NCBI GenBank assembly: GCA_903930195.1
Contig: CAIYXH010000058.1
Coordinates: 1-6,801 of the forward strand
Source: an uncultured Actinomycetes bacterium
GTDB taxonomy: Bacteria > Actinomycetota > Thermoleophilia > Gaiellales > Gaiellaceae
Length of the DNA: 6,801 nt
Reading direction: 5' to 3'
The notes under the pieces: generated by a model
Database searches by the model: none
Told to the model about the DNA's origin: nothing
What the model saw: the letters and a program-made list of their open reading frames with translations, nothing else
Translations under genes and position numbers: made by a program
Shown here: one piece after another, positions 1-5,050 of the stretch
Layout: each line of letters begins with the position of its first letter
Position numbering within the stretch: position 1 is the stretch's first letter

Positions 1-53
1 TCCGTCGTCTGAGCGGTGAAGTCGGGCGCCGTATCGCCGAGTGCGAGAGCCAT
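1..53 (-). CDS. Peroxiredoxin (AhpC/TSA family), N-terminal fragment
   Basis: Only the first 17 codons are inside the window; the gene runs off the left edge. Read on the minus strand from the ATG at 53, it encodes MALALGDTAPDFTAQTT. The pattern 'L.LGD.APDFTA.TT' is the usual opening of peroxiredoxins of the AhpC/TSA superfamily, especially the 1-Cys (Prx6-like) type, which reduce peroxides in the cytoplasm. The catalytic cysteine would lie about 45 residues in, outside the window, so the subtype cannot be confirmed. An AGAGGA stretch about ten bases before the ATG is an acceptable ribosome binding site. The gene diverges from the two-component operon and shares its upstream region. The call rests on a short but characteristic peptide. 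Confidence 0.6.
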   Translation of the reverse strand, partial: MALALGDTAPDFTAQTT

Positions 54-115
54 AACGCTTGAGTCCTCTCTGTCGTAGAGCGAATCTGTCGTTGCTTCTC
101 TGTGTCGCTTCAAAA

Positions 116-121
116 TGTATA
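116..121 (-). promoter_or_regulatory. Possible -10 element for the peroxiredoxin gene
   Basis: Read on the minus strand, 121 to 116 is TATACA, close to the sigma-70-type -10 consensus and set in the only AT-rich patch of the upstream region. It would give a leader of roughly 55 bases before the ATG at 53. I find no convincing -35 hexamer 16-18 bases upstream, so this is a weak call based on one element and base composition. Confidence 0.25.
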
Positions 122-136
122 GCAACGGTCTCGCGT

Positions 137-170
137 CAGGGACTGGCCCGGGTTTCTGGGCCTGTCCCTG
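137..170. repeat. Imperfect inverted repeat with GGGAC-type core
   Basis: Positions 137-149 pair with 158-170 in 12 of 13 positions (only T144/T163 fails), around an 8-base loop. A second pair, AGCAAC at 121-126 and GTTGCT at 172-177, brackets it. The arms (GGGACTGGCCC and GGGCCTGTCCC) closely resemble the arms of the large inverted repeat downstream of the protease gene at 3878-3971, so they look like members of one intergenic repeat family. No T-run follows the stem, so it is not a standard intrinsic terminator. Confidence 0.6.
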
Positions 171-208
171 TGTTGCTCTGCGCGTACCTCACCACCGGGA
201 CAATCCCT

Positions 209-225
209 CGCCGGCGCCGCCGGCG
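209..225. repeat. Short GC palindrome
   Basis: CGCCGGC at 209-215 and GCCGGCG at 219-225 form a perfect 7-base stem with a 3-base loop. Just before it, GGGACAATCCC (197-207) is another small dyad with the same GGGA/TCCC ends as the neighbouring repeats. Its function is unknown, and in DNA this GC-rich such a palindrome could be accidental. Confidence 0.3.
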
Positions 226-241
226 CGAACCCTCAGCAACT

Positions 242-273
242 TCTAACCAGTGTCTTAGTGCGCTCTAAGACGG
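242..273 (+). promoter_or_regulatory. Candidate response-regulator operator: three hexamers at 11-base pitch
   Basis: TCTAAC (242), TCTTAG (253) and TCTAAG (264) begin exactly 11 bases apart, one helical turn each, the arrangement typical of direct-repeat sites bound by OmpR/PhoB-family regulators. The two outer elements plus three more bases, TCTAAC-N17-CTAAGACGG, recur with identical spacing at 2611-2642 ahead of the protease gene. GTCTTAG (252-258) and CTAAGAC (265-271) also form a perfect 7-base dyad. The site could be bound by the response regulator encoded at 586-1266. Alternatively, the two blocks separated by 17 bases could be the -35/-10 of an alternative sigma factor. Binding is inferred. 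Confidence 0.5.
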
Positions 274-277
274 CGTG

Positions 278-425
278 GCCAAAGTCCTCGTACGTGATCC
301 GGGTCAGCACAACCCCTCCGACGCGCTGCCTGGATCGCACACGACATTCGGAATACCGGATGTCGCGCTCTCTCCTCACCCGCCCGCGGATGGGCCGGTT
401 CGCGCCGGCCCATCCGCACTTTTTC
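278..425 (+). ncRNA. Candidate small RNA or attenuated leader
   Basis: Between the operator-like array (ending near 273) and an intrinsic terminator (386-424) lies about 110 bases with no credible gene. It holds a clean stem-loop: 342-351 pairs with 356-365 over ten base pairs (one G-U) around an AATA loop. Promoter-like signal, stem-loop and terminator together match the outline of a bacterial small RNA of about 120-150 nt. The terminator may instead act as an attenuator in the leader of the two-component operon, which starts 160 bases further on. The 5' end is a guess: a possible -10, TACGTG at 291-296, would move it to about 303. I recognise no known RNA family. Confidence 0.35.
386..424 (+). 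terminator. Intrinsic (Rho-independent) terminator
   Basis: Positions 386-398 and 405-417 form a perfect 13-base-pair GC-rich stem with a 6-base loop (TTCGCG). After two bases comes a run of five T at 420-424. This is the only structure in the window with both a strong stem and a T-tract on the plus strand. It has no protein-coding gene upstream in the same direction, which supports a short RNA or an attenuator. Confidence 0.75.
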
Positions 426-445
426 TCCGCCCTCCGGCTGCGGTC

Positions 446-499
446 GCTGCCCGGGACCGCCGCTCCACACGGTGCCGTGGCAGCGGCGGTCCCGGCAGC
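446..499. other. Long GC-rich hairpin upstream of the response regulator
   Basis: Positions 446-464 pair with 482-499 over 18 base pairs with a single bulged C (452). The stem continues as CCAC (465-468) with GTGG (477-480) after a one-base bulge, capped by an 8-base loop. It lies between the terminator and the response regulator start and has no T-run. It could be a leader RNA structure, an anti-terminator or processing element, or a palindromic repeat. I do not recognise a known riboswitch or RNA family. Confidence 0.5.
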
Positions 500-540
500 C
501 ACCGTCCGGTAGCGGGAGCGCCCGCCTCGGGATGACGTTC

Positions 541-560
541 GCCGAAGGCTTCCCTTCGGC
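541..560. other. Short hairpin in the leader of the response regulator
   Basis: GCCGAAGG (541-548) and CCTTCGGC (553-560) form a perfect 8-base stem with a CTTC tetraloop, ending 25 bases before the preferred start codon at 586. It is close enough to influence translation initiation or mRNA stability, but it does not cover an obvious ribosome binding site and has no T-run. Confidence 0.4.
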
Positions 561-585
561 GCCGCGAACCGCCACCATGGAGCGC

Positions 586-1266
586 ATGGCGATCCTCGTA
601 GTCGACGACGACCAGGCCGTACGCGACTCGCTGCGCCGTGCGCTCTCGCTGCAGGGGTACGACGTCGAGCTCGCGAGCGACGGCGAAGAGGCGCTCCTGA
701 AGCTGCGCGCGAACCCGAACGCGACGGAGCTCCTCGTCGCCGACGTGCTGATGCCGCGGCTCGACGGGCTCGAGCTGACGCGGCGGCTGCGCGCGGGCGG
801 CAGCGAACTGCCGATCCTGATGCTCACCGCGCGCGACGAGGTCTCCGACCGGGTCGCCGGGCTCGAGGCAGGCGCCGACGACTACCTCGTGAAGCCGTTC
901 GCGCTCGAGGAGCTCATCGCGCGGATTCGGGCGCTCCTCCGGCGCCTCGGTGCCGACGAGACCGCGACGACACTCTCCTTCGCCGACGTCACCCTCGACA
1001 CCGGCACGCGCGAGGTGACCCGCAGCGACGAGCAGATCGCGCTGACCCGCACCGAGTTCGCGCTGCTCGAGCTGTTCCTGCGCAACCCGCGGCAGGTGCT
1101 GACACGCTCGGTGATCTTCGACCGCGTCTGGGGCTACGACTTCGGCTACGGCTCGAACTCGCTCGACGTCTACATCAGCTACCTCCGCAAGAAGACCGAG
1201 GCCGGCGGCAAGCCCCGGCTGATCCACACCGTGCGCGGTGTGGGCTACGCCCTCCGCGATTCATGA
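586..1266 (+). CDS. mprA: OmpR/PhoB-family response regulator, MprA-like
   Basis: A 226-residue cytoplasmic transcription factor of ordinary length for the family. The N-terminal receiver domain (about 1-118) has the acidic cluster at Asp7-Asp9, phospho-acceptor Asp53 (in VADVLMP), switch Thr81 (LTAR) and Lys103 (VKPF). The C-terminal winged-helix DNA-binding domain (about 128-224) shows LTRTEFALLELF, the DVYISYLRKK recognition region and HTVRGVGYAL. I chose ATG 586 because MAILVVDDD is the standard receiver opening and GGAG sits just upstream, though only 3 bases away; ATG 577 would add three residues. The stop overlaps the kinase start as ATGA, implying translational coupling. Gene order with the kinase and the HtrA protease matches mycobacterial mprA-mprB-pepD, an envelope-stress system. 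Related hexamer arrays at 242-269 and 2611-2638 are candidate target sites. Confidence 0.92.
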   Translation: MAILVVDDDQAVRDSLRRALSLQGYDVELASDGEEALLKLRANPNATELLVADVLMPRLDGLELTRRLRAGGSELPILMLTARDEVSDRVAGLEAGADDYLVKPFALEELIARIRALLRRLGADETATTLSFADVTLDTGTREVTRSDEQIALTRTEFALLELFLRNPRQVLTRSVIFDRVWGYDFGYGSNSLDVYISYLRKKTEAGGKPRLIHTVRGVGYALRDS

Positions 1267-2615
1267 GCCTCAAGGCACGGCTCGTCTTCGTCGCGGCGAT
1301 CGCGGTGGCGGTCGTGGTCGTCTCCGCCTCGGCCATCGTCTACGTCCTGGTCCGCGGCGAGTTGCGCGGCCAGGTCGACGAGCGGCTGCGGAGCCAGGGC
1401 GCGCGGGCGGCGGAGGTCTTCAACCCGGCCTACTCGGCGGCGACGTCGCAGCCCGGTGTCTTCACGATCTTCTCCGGCGTCGGCGGCTTCAGCGGGCCCG
1501 GCTACTACCAGGCGGTCGACACGGCGGGCGACGTCTATCAGCCGACCGACGCCGTCGACCTACCCGTCACGACCCGCGTCCGCTCCGTCGCGAACGGCTC
1601 GGCAACCGCCTTCTACTCCGACGCGACGGTCAACGACGAGCACATTCGGATCCTCACCCAGCCGGCCTCGACGAGCGGGTACGCGGTGCAGGTCGTCGCC
1701 TCGCTCGCGGACGTCGACCACGAGCTCGCCCGGATCAAGCTCTGGCTCGCCCTCGTCGCGCTCGGCGGCGTCGCGATCGCCGCGGGCGCCGGGTTCCTCG
1801 TGGCGCGGGCGACCCTGCGTCCCGTGGTCGAGCTGAGCGAGGCGGCCGAGCGGGTGCGCACAACGCGCGATCTCTCGGAGCGGATCGAGGTCGACGGCTC
1901 CGACGAGCTCTCGCGTCTCGCCGAGACCTTCAACGCGATGCTCGCCTCGCTCGACGAGGCCGCACAGCGCCAGCGCCAGCTCGTGCAGGACGCCTCGCAC
2001 GAGCTCCGCACCCCCCTCACGAGCCTGCGTACGAACATCGAGGTGCTCGCCGGCGGCAACGAGCTGCCGCCCGATGATCGCGAGCAGCTGCTGCGCGACG
2101 TGATCGACCAGCTCGGCGAGATGACCGAGCTGGTCAGCGAACTGACGGAGCTCGCCCGCGGCGAGGAGCTCGCGGCGAGCCTCGAGGAGGTGCGGCTCGA
2201 CCTCGTCACCGAAGAGGCGATCCGGCGCACGACGCGCAACCACCCCGAGGTCACCGTCTCGGCGGAGCTCGATCCGACGGTCGTCACGGGCACACCCGCC
2301 GCGCTCGAGCGCGCGATCACGAACCTGCTCGACAACGCGGCCAAGTGGAGCCCCCGCGGCGGCACGATCGAAGTGCGCCTCACCGGCGCCGAGCTGACCG
2401 TCCGCGATCACGGGCCGGGGATTCCTGCCGACGACCGGCCGCACGTCTTCGAGCGCTTCTACCGGGCGACGTCGGCGCGCAGCATGCCGGGCTCGGGGCT
2501 CGGCCTCGCGATCGTCGAGCAGGTCGCGCACGCGCACGGCGGCTCGGTCGACGCCGAAGAGCCGCCCGGGGGCGGCACGCTGATGCGCTTCCGTGTCGCC
2601 TTAAGCCAGGTCTAA
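1263..2615 (+). CDS. mprB: Sensor histidine kinase, MprB-like
   Basis: A 450-residue inner-membrane kinase. Transmembrane segment 1 (about 7-30) and segment 2 (about 160-182) flank an extracytoplasmic sensor region of about 130 residues that I cannot assign to a named fold; it is rich in Gly, Ser and Thr. A HAMP linker follows (about 180-233), then a dimerisation/phosphoacceptor domain with DASHELRTPLTS (His246). The HATPase domain has an N-box around NLLDNAAKWSP (Asn358), a G1 box DHGPGI (382-387), an F-box VFERFYR and a G2 box GSGLGLAI. All catalytic motifs are intact. 'HELRTPLTSLRTNIE' and 'NLLDNAAKWSP' are typical of MprB kinases. It should phosphorylate the regulator encoded just upstream, whose stop codon it overlaps. 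Its signal is not evident from sequence; by analogy it is envelope stress. Confidence 0.92.
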   Translation: MSLKARLVFVAAIAVAVVVVSASAIVYVLVRGELRGQVDERLRSQGARAAEVFNPAYSAATSQPGVFTIFSGVGGFSGPGYYQAVDTAGDVYQPTDAVDLPVTTRVRSVANGSATAFYSDATVNDEHIRILTQPASTSGYAVQVVASLADVDHELARIKLWLALVALGGVAIAAGAGFLVARATLRPVVELSEAAERVRTTRDLSERIEVDGSDELSRLAETFNAMLASLDEAAQRQRQLVQDASHELRTPLTSLRTNIEVLAGGNELPPDDREQLLRDVIDQLGEMTELVSELTELARGEELAASLEEVRLDLVTEEAIRRTTRNHPEVTVSAELDPTVVTGTPAALERAITNLLDNAAKWSPRGGTIEVRLTGAELTVRDHGPGIPADDRPHVFERFYRATSARSMPGSGLGLAIVEQVAHAHGGSVDAEEPPGGGTLMRFRVALSQV

Positions 2616-2642
2616 CGCTCTTTTCGGCGTGCCCTAAGACGG
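2611..2642 (+). promoter_or_regulatory. Second copy of the operator/promoter-like signature, before the protease gene
   Basis: TCTAAC (2611) and CTAAGACGG (2634) match the elements at 242 and 265 base for base and with the same 17-base gap. Read as hexamers at 11-base pitch, the copy is TCTAAC / TTTCGG / CCTAAG, with a degenerate middle element. It starts inside the last codons of the kinase gene (the stop TAA is 2613-2615) and ends 10 bases before the protease ATG. If it is a promoter with the CTAAGA block near -10, the protease mRNA would have a very short leader. If it is a regulator site, it could adjust protease expression separately from the kinase. Confidence 0.45.
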
Positions 2643-2652
2643 AACGGGCACG

Positions 2653-3849
2653 ATGGCGGGGATGGAATCGTCGTTCCCGCGCCCGCTTGGACCTCTGAGC
2701 ACACCCCCGGCGCCTCCGACTCCGCCGCCGTCGCCGTCTCGACGCGGTGCCGTGTTCACCGTCGTCGGCGCAATCGCCATTGCGATTGCCGGCGTCGGCC
2801 TCGGCGCGGGCCTCTACGCGGCCCTGCGCCCGAACGGGACGACCACGACCGTCGAGGCGGCCGCGACGACCGCGGCTCCGAGCAGCTCCACCACGGCGTC
2901 GCCTGCGGGTGGCATGTCCGCGACGAACGTCTACAAGGAGACCTACCAGGGCGTCGTCGACATCACGGTCACGTCGCCGAGCACGAGCGGCGGCTTCTCA
3001 CCCTTCGGCGGCGGTGGCCAGGACAACGGGACCGAGACGGCCGAGGGCTCCGGGATCGTCTACGACGCGAAGGGCGACATCGTCACGAACCAGCATGTCG
3101 TCGCCGGCGAGACCTCGATCTCGGTCAAGTTCTGGAACGGCAGCACCTACGCCGCGAAGCTCATCGGCGTCGACGCCTCGACCGACCTCGCCGTCGTCCG
3201 CGTCTCGGCCGACGCGTCGGAGCTCCATCCGCTCACCCTCGGCGACTCGAGCAAGGTGCAGGTCGGCGACCCGGTGATCGCGATCGGCAGCCCGTTCGGC
3301 TACGCCGAGACGGTAACGAGCGGCATCGTCAGCGCCCTCAACCGCACGATGGAGTCGCCCACGAACTACGAGATCGATGGCGCGATCCAGACCGACGCCG
3401 CGATCAACCACGGCAACTCCGGCGGCCCGCTGATCGACGCGGCCGGCCACGTGATCGGCGTCAACGCGCAGATCGAGAGCGAGTCCGGCGGCAGCGACGG
3501 CGTCGGCTTCGCGATCCCGTCGAACACCGTCTCCTCCGTCGTCACCGACCTCGCCGCCGGCAAGCAGGCCCAGCACGCCTACCTCGGCGTCGCACTCGCC
3601 GACTCCGCCTCGCCGGCAGGCGCCAAGGTCACGCAGATCTCCTCGTCCAGCACCCCCGCGGCGAAAGCCGGCCTCAAGACCGGCGACGTGATCACGAGCC
3701 TCGCCGGGACGAAGGTCACCTCGCTCGACGACATCTCGACGATCATGGACGCCAAGAAGCCGGGCGACAAGGTGACGCTGACCTACCTCCGCGGCGGCGC
3801 CTCCAAGACGACGACCGTCACCCTCGGCACCCGGCCGACCTCGAGCTAA
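2653..3849 (+). CDS. pepD: Membrane-anchored HtrA/DegP-type serine protease with PDZ domain (PepD-like)
   Basis: A 398-residue protein. A Pro-rich cytoplasmic tail (1-32) leads into one transmembrane helix (about 33-57), then a Thr/Ser/Ala-rich linker (about 62-86). The trypsin-like protease domain (about 90-300) has the complete triad: His148 (TNQHVVAG), Asp178 (ASTDLAVV) and Ser256 (GNSGGPL). One PDZ domain follows (about 309-392, from YLGV to TVTLG, with AGLKTGDVI inside). This is the actinobacterial PepD/HtrA layout, acting outside the membrane on misfolded or damaged proteins. It lies 37 bases after the kinase gene, as pepD follows mprB in mycobacteria, where the two-component system controls it. 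ATG 2653 has a loose GGAACGGG upstream; ATG 2662 (MESSF) is an equally possible start and changes only the tail. A shared operator-like signature sits at 2611-2642. Confidence 0.93.
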   Translation: MAGMESSFPRPLGPLSTPPAPPTPPPSPSRRGAVFTVVGAIAIAIAGVGLGAGLYAALRPNGTTTTVEAAATTAAPSSSTTASPAGGMSATNVYKETYQGVVDITVTSPSTSGGFSPFGGGGQDNGTETAEGSGIVYDAKGDIVTNQHVVAGETSISVKFWNGSTYAAKLIGVDASTDLAVVRVSADASELHPLTLGDSSKVQVGDPVIAIGSPFGYAETVTSGIVSALNRTMESPTNYEIDGAIQTDAAINHGNSGGPLIDAAGHVIGVNAQIESESGGSDGVGFAIPSNTVSSVVTDLAAGKQAQHAYLGVALADSASPAGAKVTQISSSSTPAAKAGLKTGDVITSLAGTKVTSLDDISTIMDAKKPGDKVTLTYLRGGASKTTTVTLGTRPTSS

Positions 3850-3877
3850 CCGGAGCCGCTAGGGCCTGGCCCTCGTT

Positions 3878-3971
3878 AGGGACTGTCCGCCGCAGGGGGC
3901 CTGTCCCGAGCTTCGGTCAGCGCGGCGCGCGCACGTCGGGACAGGCCCGGGCTGCGCCGGGGACAGTCCCT
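3878..3971. repeat. Large nested inverted repeat downstream of the protease gene
   Basis: AGGGACTGTCC (3878-3888) pairs perfectly with GGACAGTCCCT (3961-3971). Inside, GCAG (3892-3895) can pair with CTGC (3952-3955), and 3897-3909 pairs perfectly over 13 bases with 3936-3948. The centre is a 26-base GC-rich loop. The result is one long 94-base cruciform or hairpin starting 28 bases after the protease stop. There is no T-run, so it may stabilise 3' ends or act as a bidirectional end in this convergent region. The arms share their core with the repeat at 137-170 and the hairpins at 3986-4090. Confidence 0.7.
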
Positions 3972-3985
3972 GAGGCCGCAAAAGC

Positions 3986-4090
3986 GGGGAGAGGGCTGAA
4001 GCCCTTCCCCTACAAAGGGCCAAGGCACACGAGGGTCAGGCCTCTGGTCTGACCCTTCGAACCGGGACAGGTCTGAAGACCTGTCCCTAC
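3986..4090. repeat. Cluster of three REP-like hairpins
   Basis: Three stem-loops lie in a row. The first is 3986-3996 with 4001-4010, ten pairs with one bulge and a TGAA loop. The second is 4033-4042 with 4046-4055, ten pairs with one G-U and a TCT loop. The third is 4064-4073 with 4078-4087, ten perfect pairs and a TGAA loop. The first and third are clearly related: 3993-4013 and 4070-4090 match at 17 of 21 positions, including CTGAAG and the ending CCCTAC. Differences fall partly as compensating pairs in the stem. The third overlaps the xdhC stop codon (4087-4089). The pattern fits a dispersed palindromic REP-type element and could also terminate both converging transcripts. Confidence 0.65.
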
Positions 4091-5040
4091 GCGGTGGTGG
4101 GCGCGGGTTCCTTCTTCTTCTTGCCGCTCGAGGTCTCGGCGACGATCTCGGCGGCGATCGAGAGGGCGACCTGCGCGGGCGAGCGTCCGCCGAGATCCAG
4201 CCCGGCGGGGCCGTGGATGCGGTCGATCTGCTCGTCGGTGAAGCCTTGCTCCTGCAGGCGGCCGCGGCGGCGCTCGGCCGTCTTGCGGGCGCCCATCGCG
4301 CCGATGTAGCGGGCGTTCTTGCGGAGGGCGGCGGCGACGGCGGGAACGTCGAGGCGCTCCTCGTGGGAGAGCGTGACGACGACGGTGCGGTCGCCGATCC
4401 GGTCGAGCACCTCGTCGGGCCACGCCTTGATCACCTCGTCGGCGCTCGGGACGCGCTCGGGCGTCGCGAGCGCGGGCCGCGCGTCGACGACCGTCGTGTA
4501 CCAGCCGAGCTGCTTGCCGTAGGCGCAGAGGTGCTCGGCGGCCTCGGCGGCGCCGAAGATCATGACCTGTAGCGGCCCCTCGACGAACTCGGCGAAGACG
4601 CCGTCCTCGCGCAGGCCGGTCTCGCCGATCGTGCCGCGCTCGAGCGTCTTCGCGCCGGTCGCGAGGTCGGTGAGCAGCATGCCGTGGCCGCCGTCGTCGA
4701 GCATCGCGCGGACGTGGCTCCAGACCTCGTCGTCGGCCGGCTCGATGAAGACGTCGATCTCGCCGCCGCATGAGAGGCCCACCTCGAACGCGTCGCTGTC
4801 GGTGATGCCGTAGTGGACGAGCTCCGACTCGCCGCCCGCGAAGATGGCGTTCGCGCGCTCGACCACGTCGGACTCGACGCACCCCCCGGAGACAGAACCG
4901 GAGAAGCGGCCGCCCTCGCGGACGACCATCTTCGCCCCGGGCTGGCGCGGGGCCGAACGGATCGTCGAGACGACGGTGGCGACGACGAGCTTGTCGCCGG
5001 CCGCCGTTCCCGCCTCGATTGCATCGAGCGCGTCCCGCAT
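4087..5040 (-). CDS. XdhC/CoxI-family protein
   Basis: A 317-residue protein of the family that matures molybdenum hydroxylases (xanthine dehydrogenase, CO dehydrogenase) by handling and sulfurating the molybdenum cofactor before insertion. The N-terminal XdhC_CoxI domain shows SAPRQPGAKM (29-38), GSVSGGCVES (48-57) with Cys54, and LSCGGEIDVFIEP (89-101) with Cys91. The C-terminal Rossmann-type domain runs from VMIFGAAEAAEHL (159-171) through VVVTLSHEERLD and YIGAMGARKT to AGLDLGGRSPAQVALSIAAEIVA; its glycine loop is degenerate, as I recall for actinobacterial members. The tail is Lys-rich. ATG 5040 is chosen because MRDALDAIEAG opens the first domain; GGAG about 13 bases upstream overlaps the carB stop. 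It lies 10 bases after carB, probably cotranscribed, with no hydroxylase gene visible. Its stop codon lies in a REP-like hairpin. Confidence 0.85.
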   Translation of the reverse strand: MRDALDAIEAGTAAGDKLVVATVVSTIRSAPRQPGAKMVVREGGRFSGSVSGGCVESDVVERANAIFAGGESELVHYGITDSDAFEVGLSCGGEIDVFIEPADDEVWSHVRAMLDDGGHGMLLTDLATGAKTLERGTIGETGLREDGVFAEFVEGPLQVMIFGAAEAAEHLCAYGKQLGWYTTVVDARPALATPERVPSADEVIKAWPDEVLDRIGDRTVVVTLSHEERLDVPAVAAALRKNARYIGAMGARKTAERRRGRLQEQGFTDEQIDRIHGPAGLDLGGRSPAQVALSIAAEIVAETSSGKKKKEPAPTTA

Positions 5041-5050
5041 GACGGCCAGC

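Larger units (their letters stand above)
54..585. other. Long structured intergenic region between peroxiredoxin and response regulator genes
   Basis: About 530 bases separate the divergent peroxiredoxin start from the response regulator start. I see no convincing gene here: the open frames cross strong hairpins, have low-complexity Arg/Pro/Ala composition and resemble no protein family I know. The region instead holds, in order, a relatively AT-rich patch (about 105-122), an imperfect inverted repeat (137-170), a small GC palindrome (209-225), a repeat array of TCTWAS hexamers (242-269), a stem-loop (342-365), an intrinsic terminator (386-424), a long hairpin (446-499) and a short hairpin (541-560). 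Most are listed separately. Confidence 0.75.

Noticed and set aside
92..120. A plus-strand promoter, TTGCTT with ATGTAT 17 bases later
   Set aside because: The -10 match is poor and it would lie almost 470 bases before the regulator gene with a terminator in between. The evidence is too weak to list.
275..535. A plus-strand open frame starting with GTG right after the operator-like array (MAKVLVRDPG...)
   Set aside because: It runs straight through the terminator and the long hairpin, becomes low-complexity Arg/Pro/Ala sequence, has no ribosome binding site and resembles no protein I know. A very short leader peptide cannot be excluded.
376..1227. A 283-codon minus-strand open frame opposite the response regulator
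   Set aside because: It lies antisense to a gene with all receiver and winged-helix motifs, and its own translation shows no family motifs. It is a codon-bias artefact.
1560..2537. A 325-codon minus-strand open frame opposite the kinase
   Set aside because: It mirrors the kinase codons on the other strand, has no recognisable domain and lacks a ribosome binding site.
3986..4090. A CRISPR array
   Set aside because: There are only three short units; the hairpins differ from each other, are spaced irregularly and have no uniform spacers or cas genes nearby.
4010..4882. A 290-codon minus-strand open frame overlapping xdhC
   Set aside because: It is extremely rich in Arg, lies out of frame inside a clear XdhC coding region, and reads through the hairpin cluster. 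It is a high-GC shadow frame.
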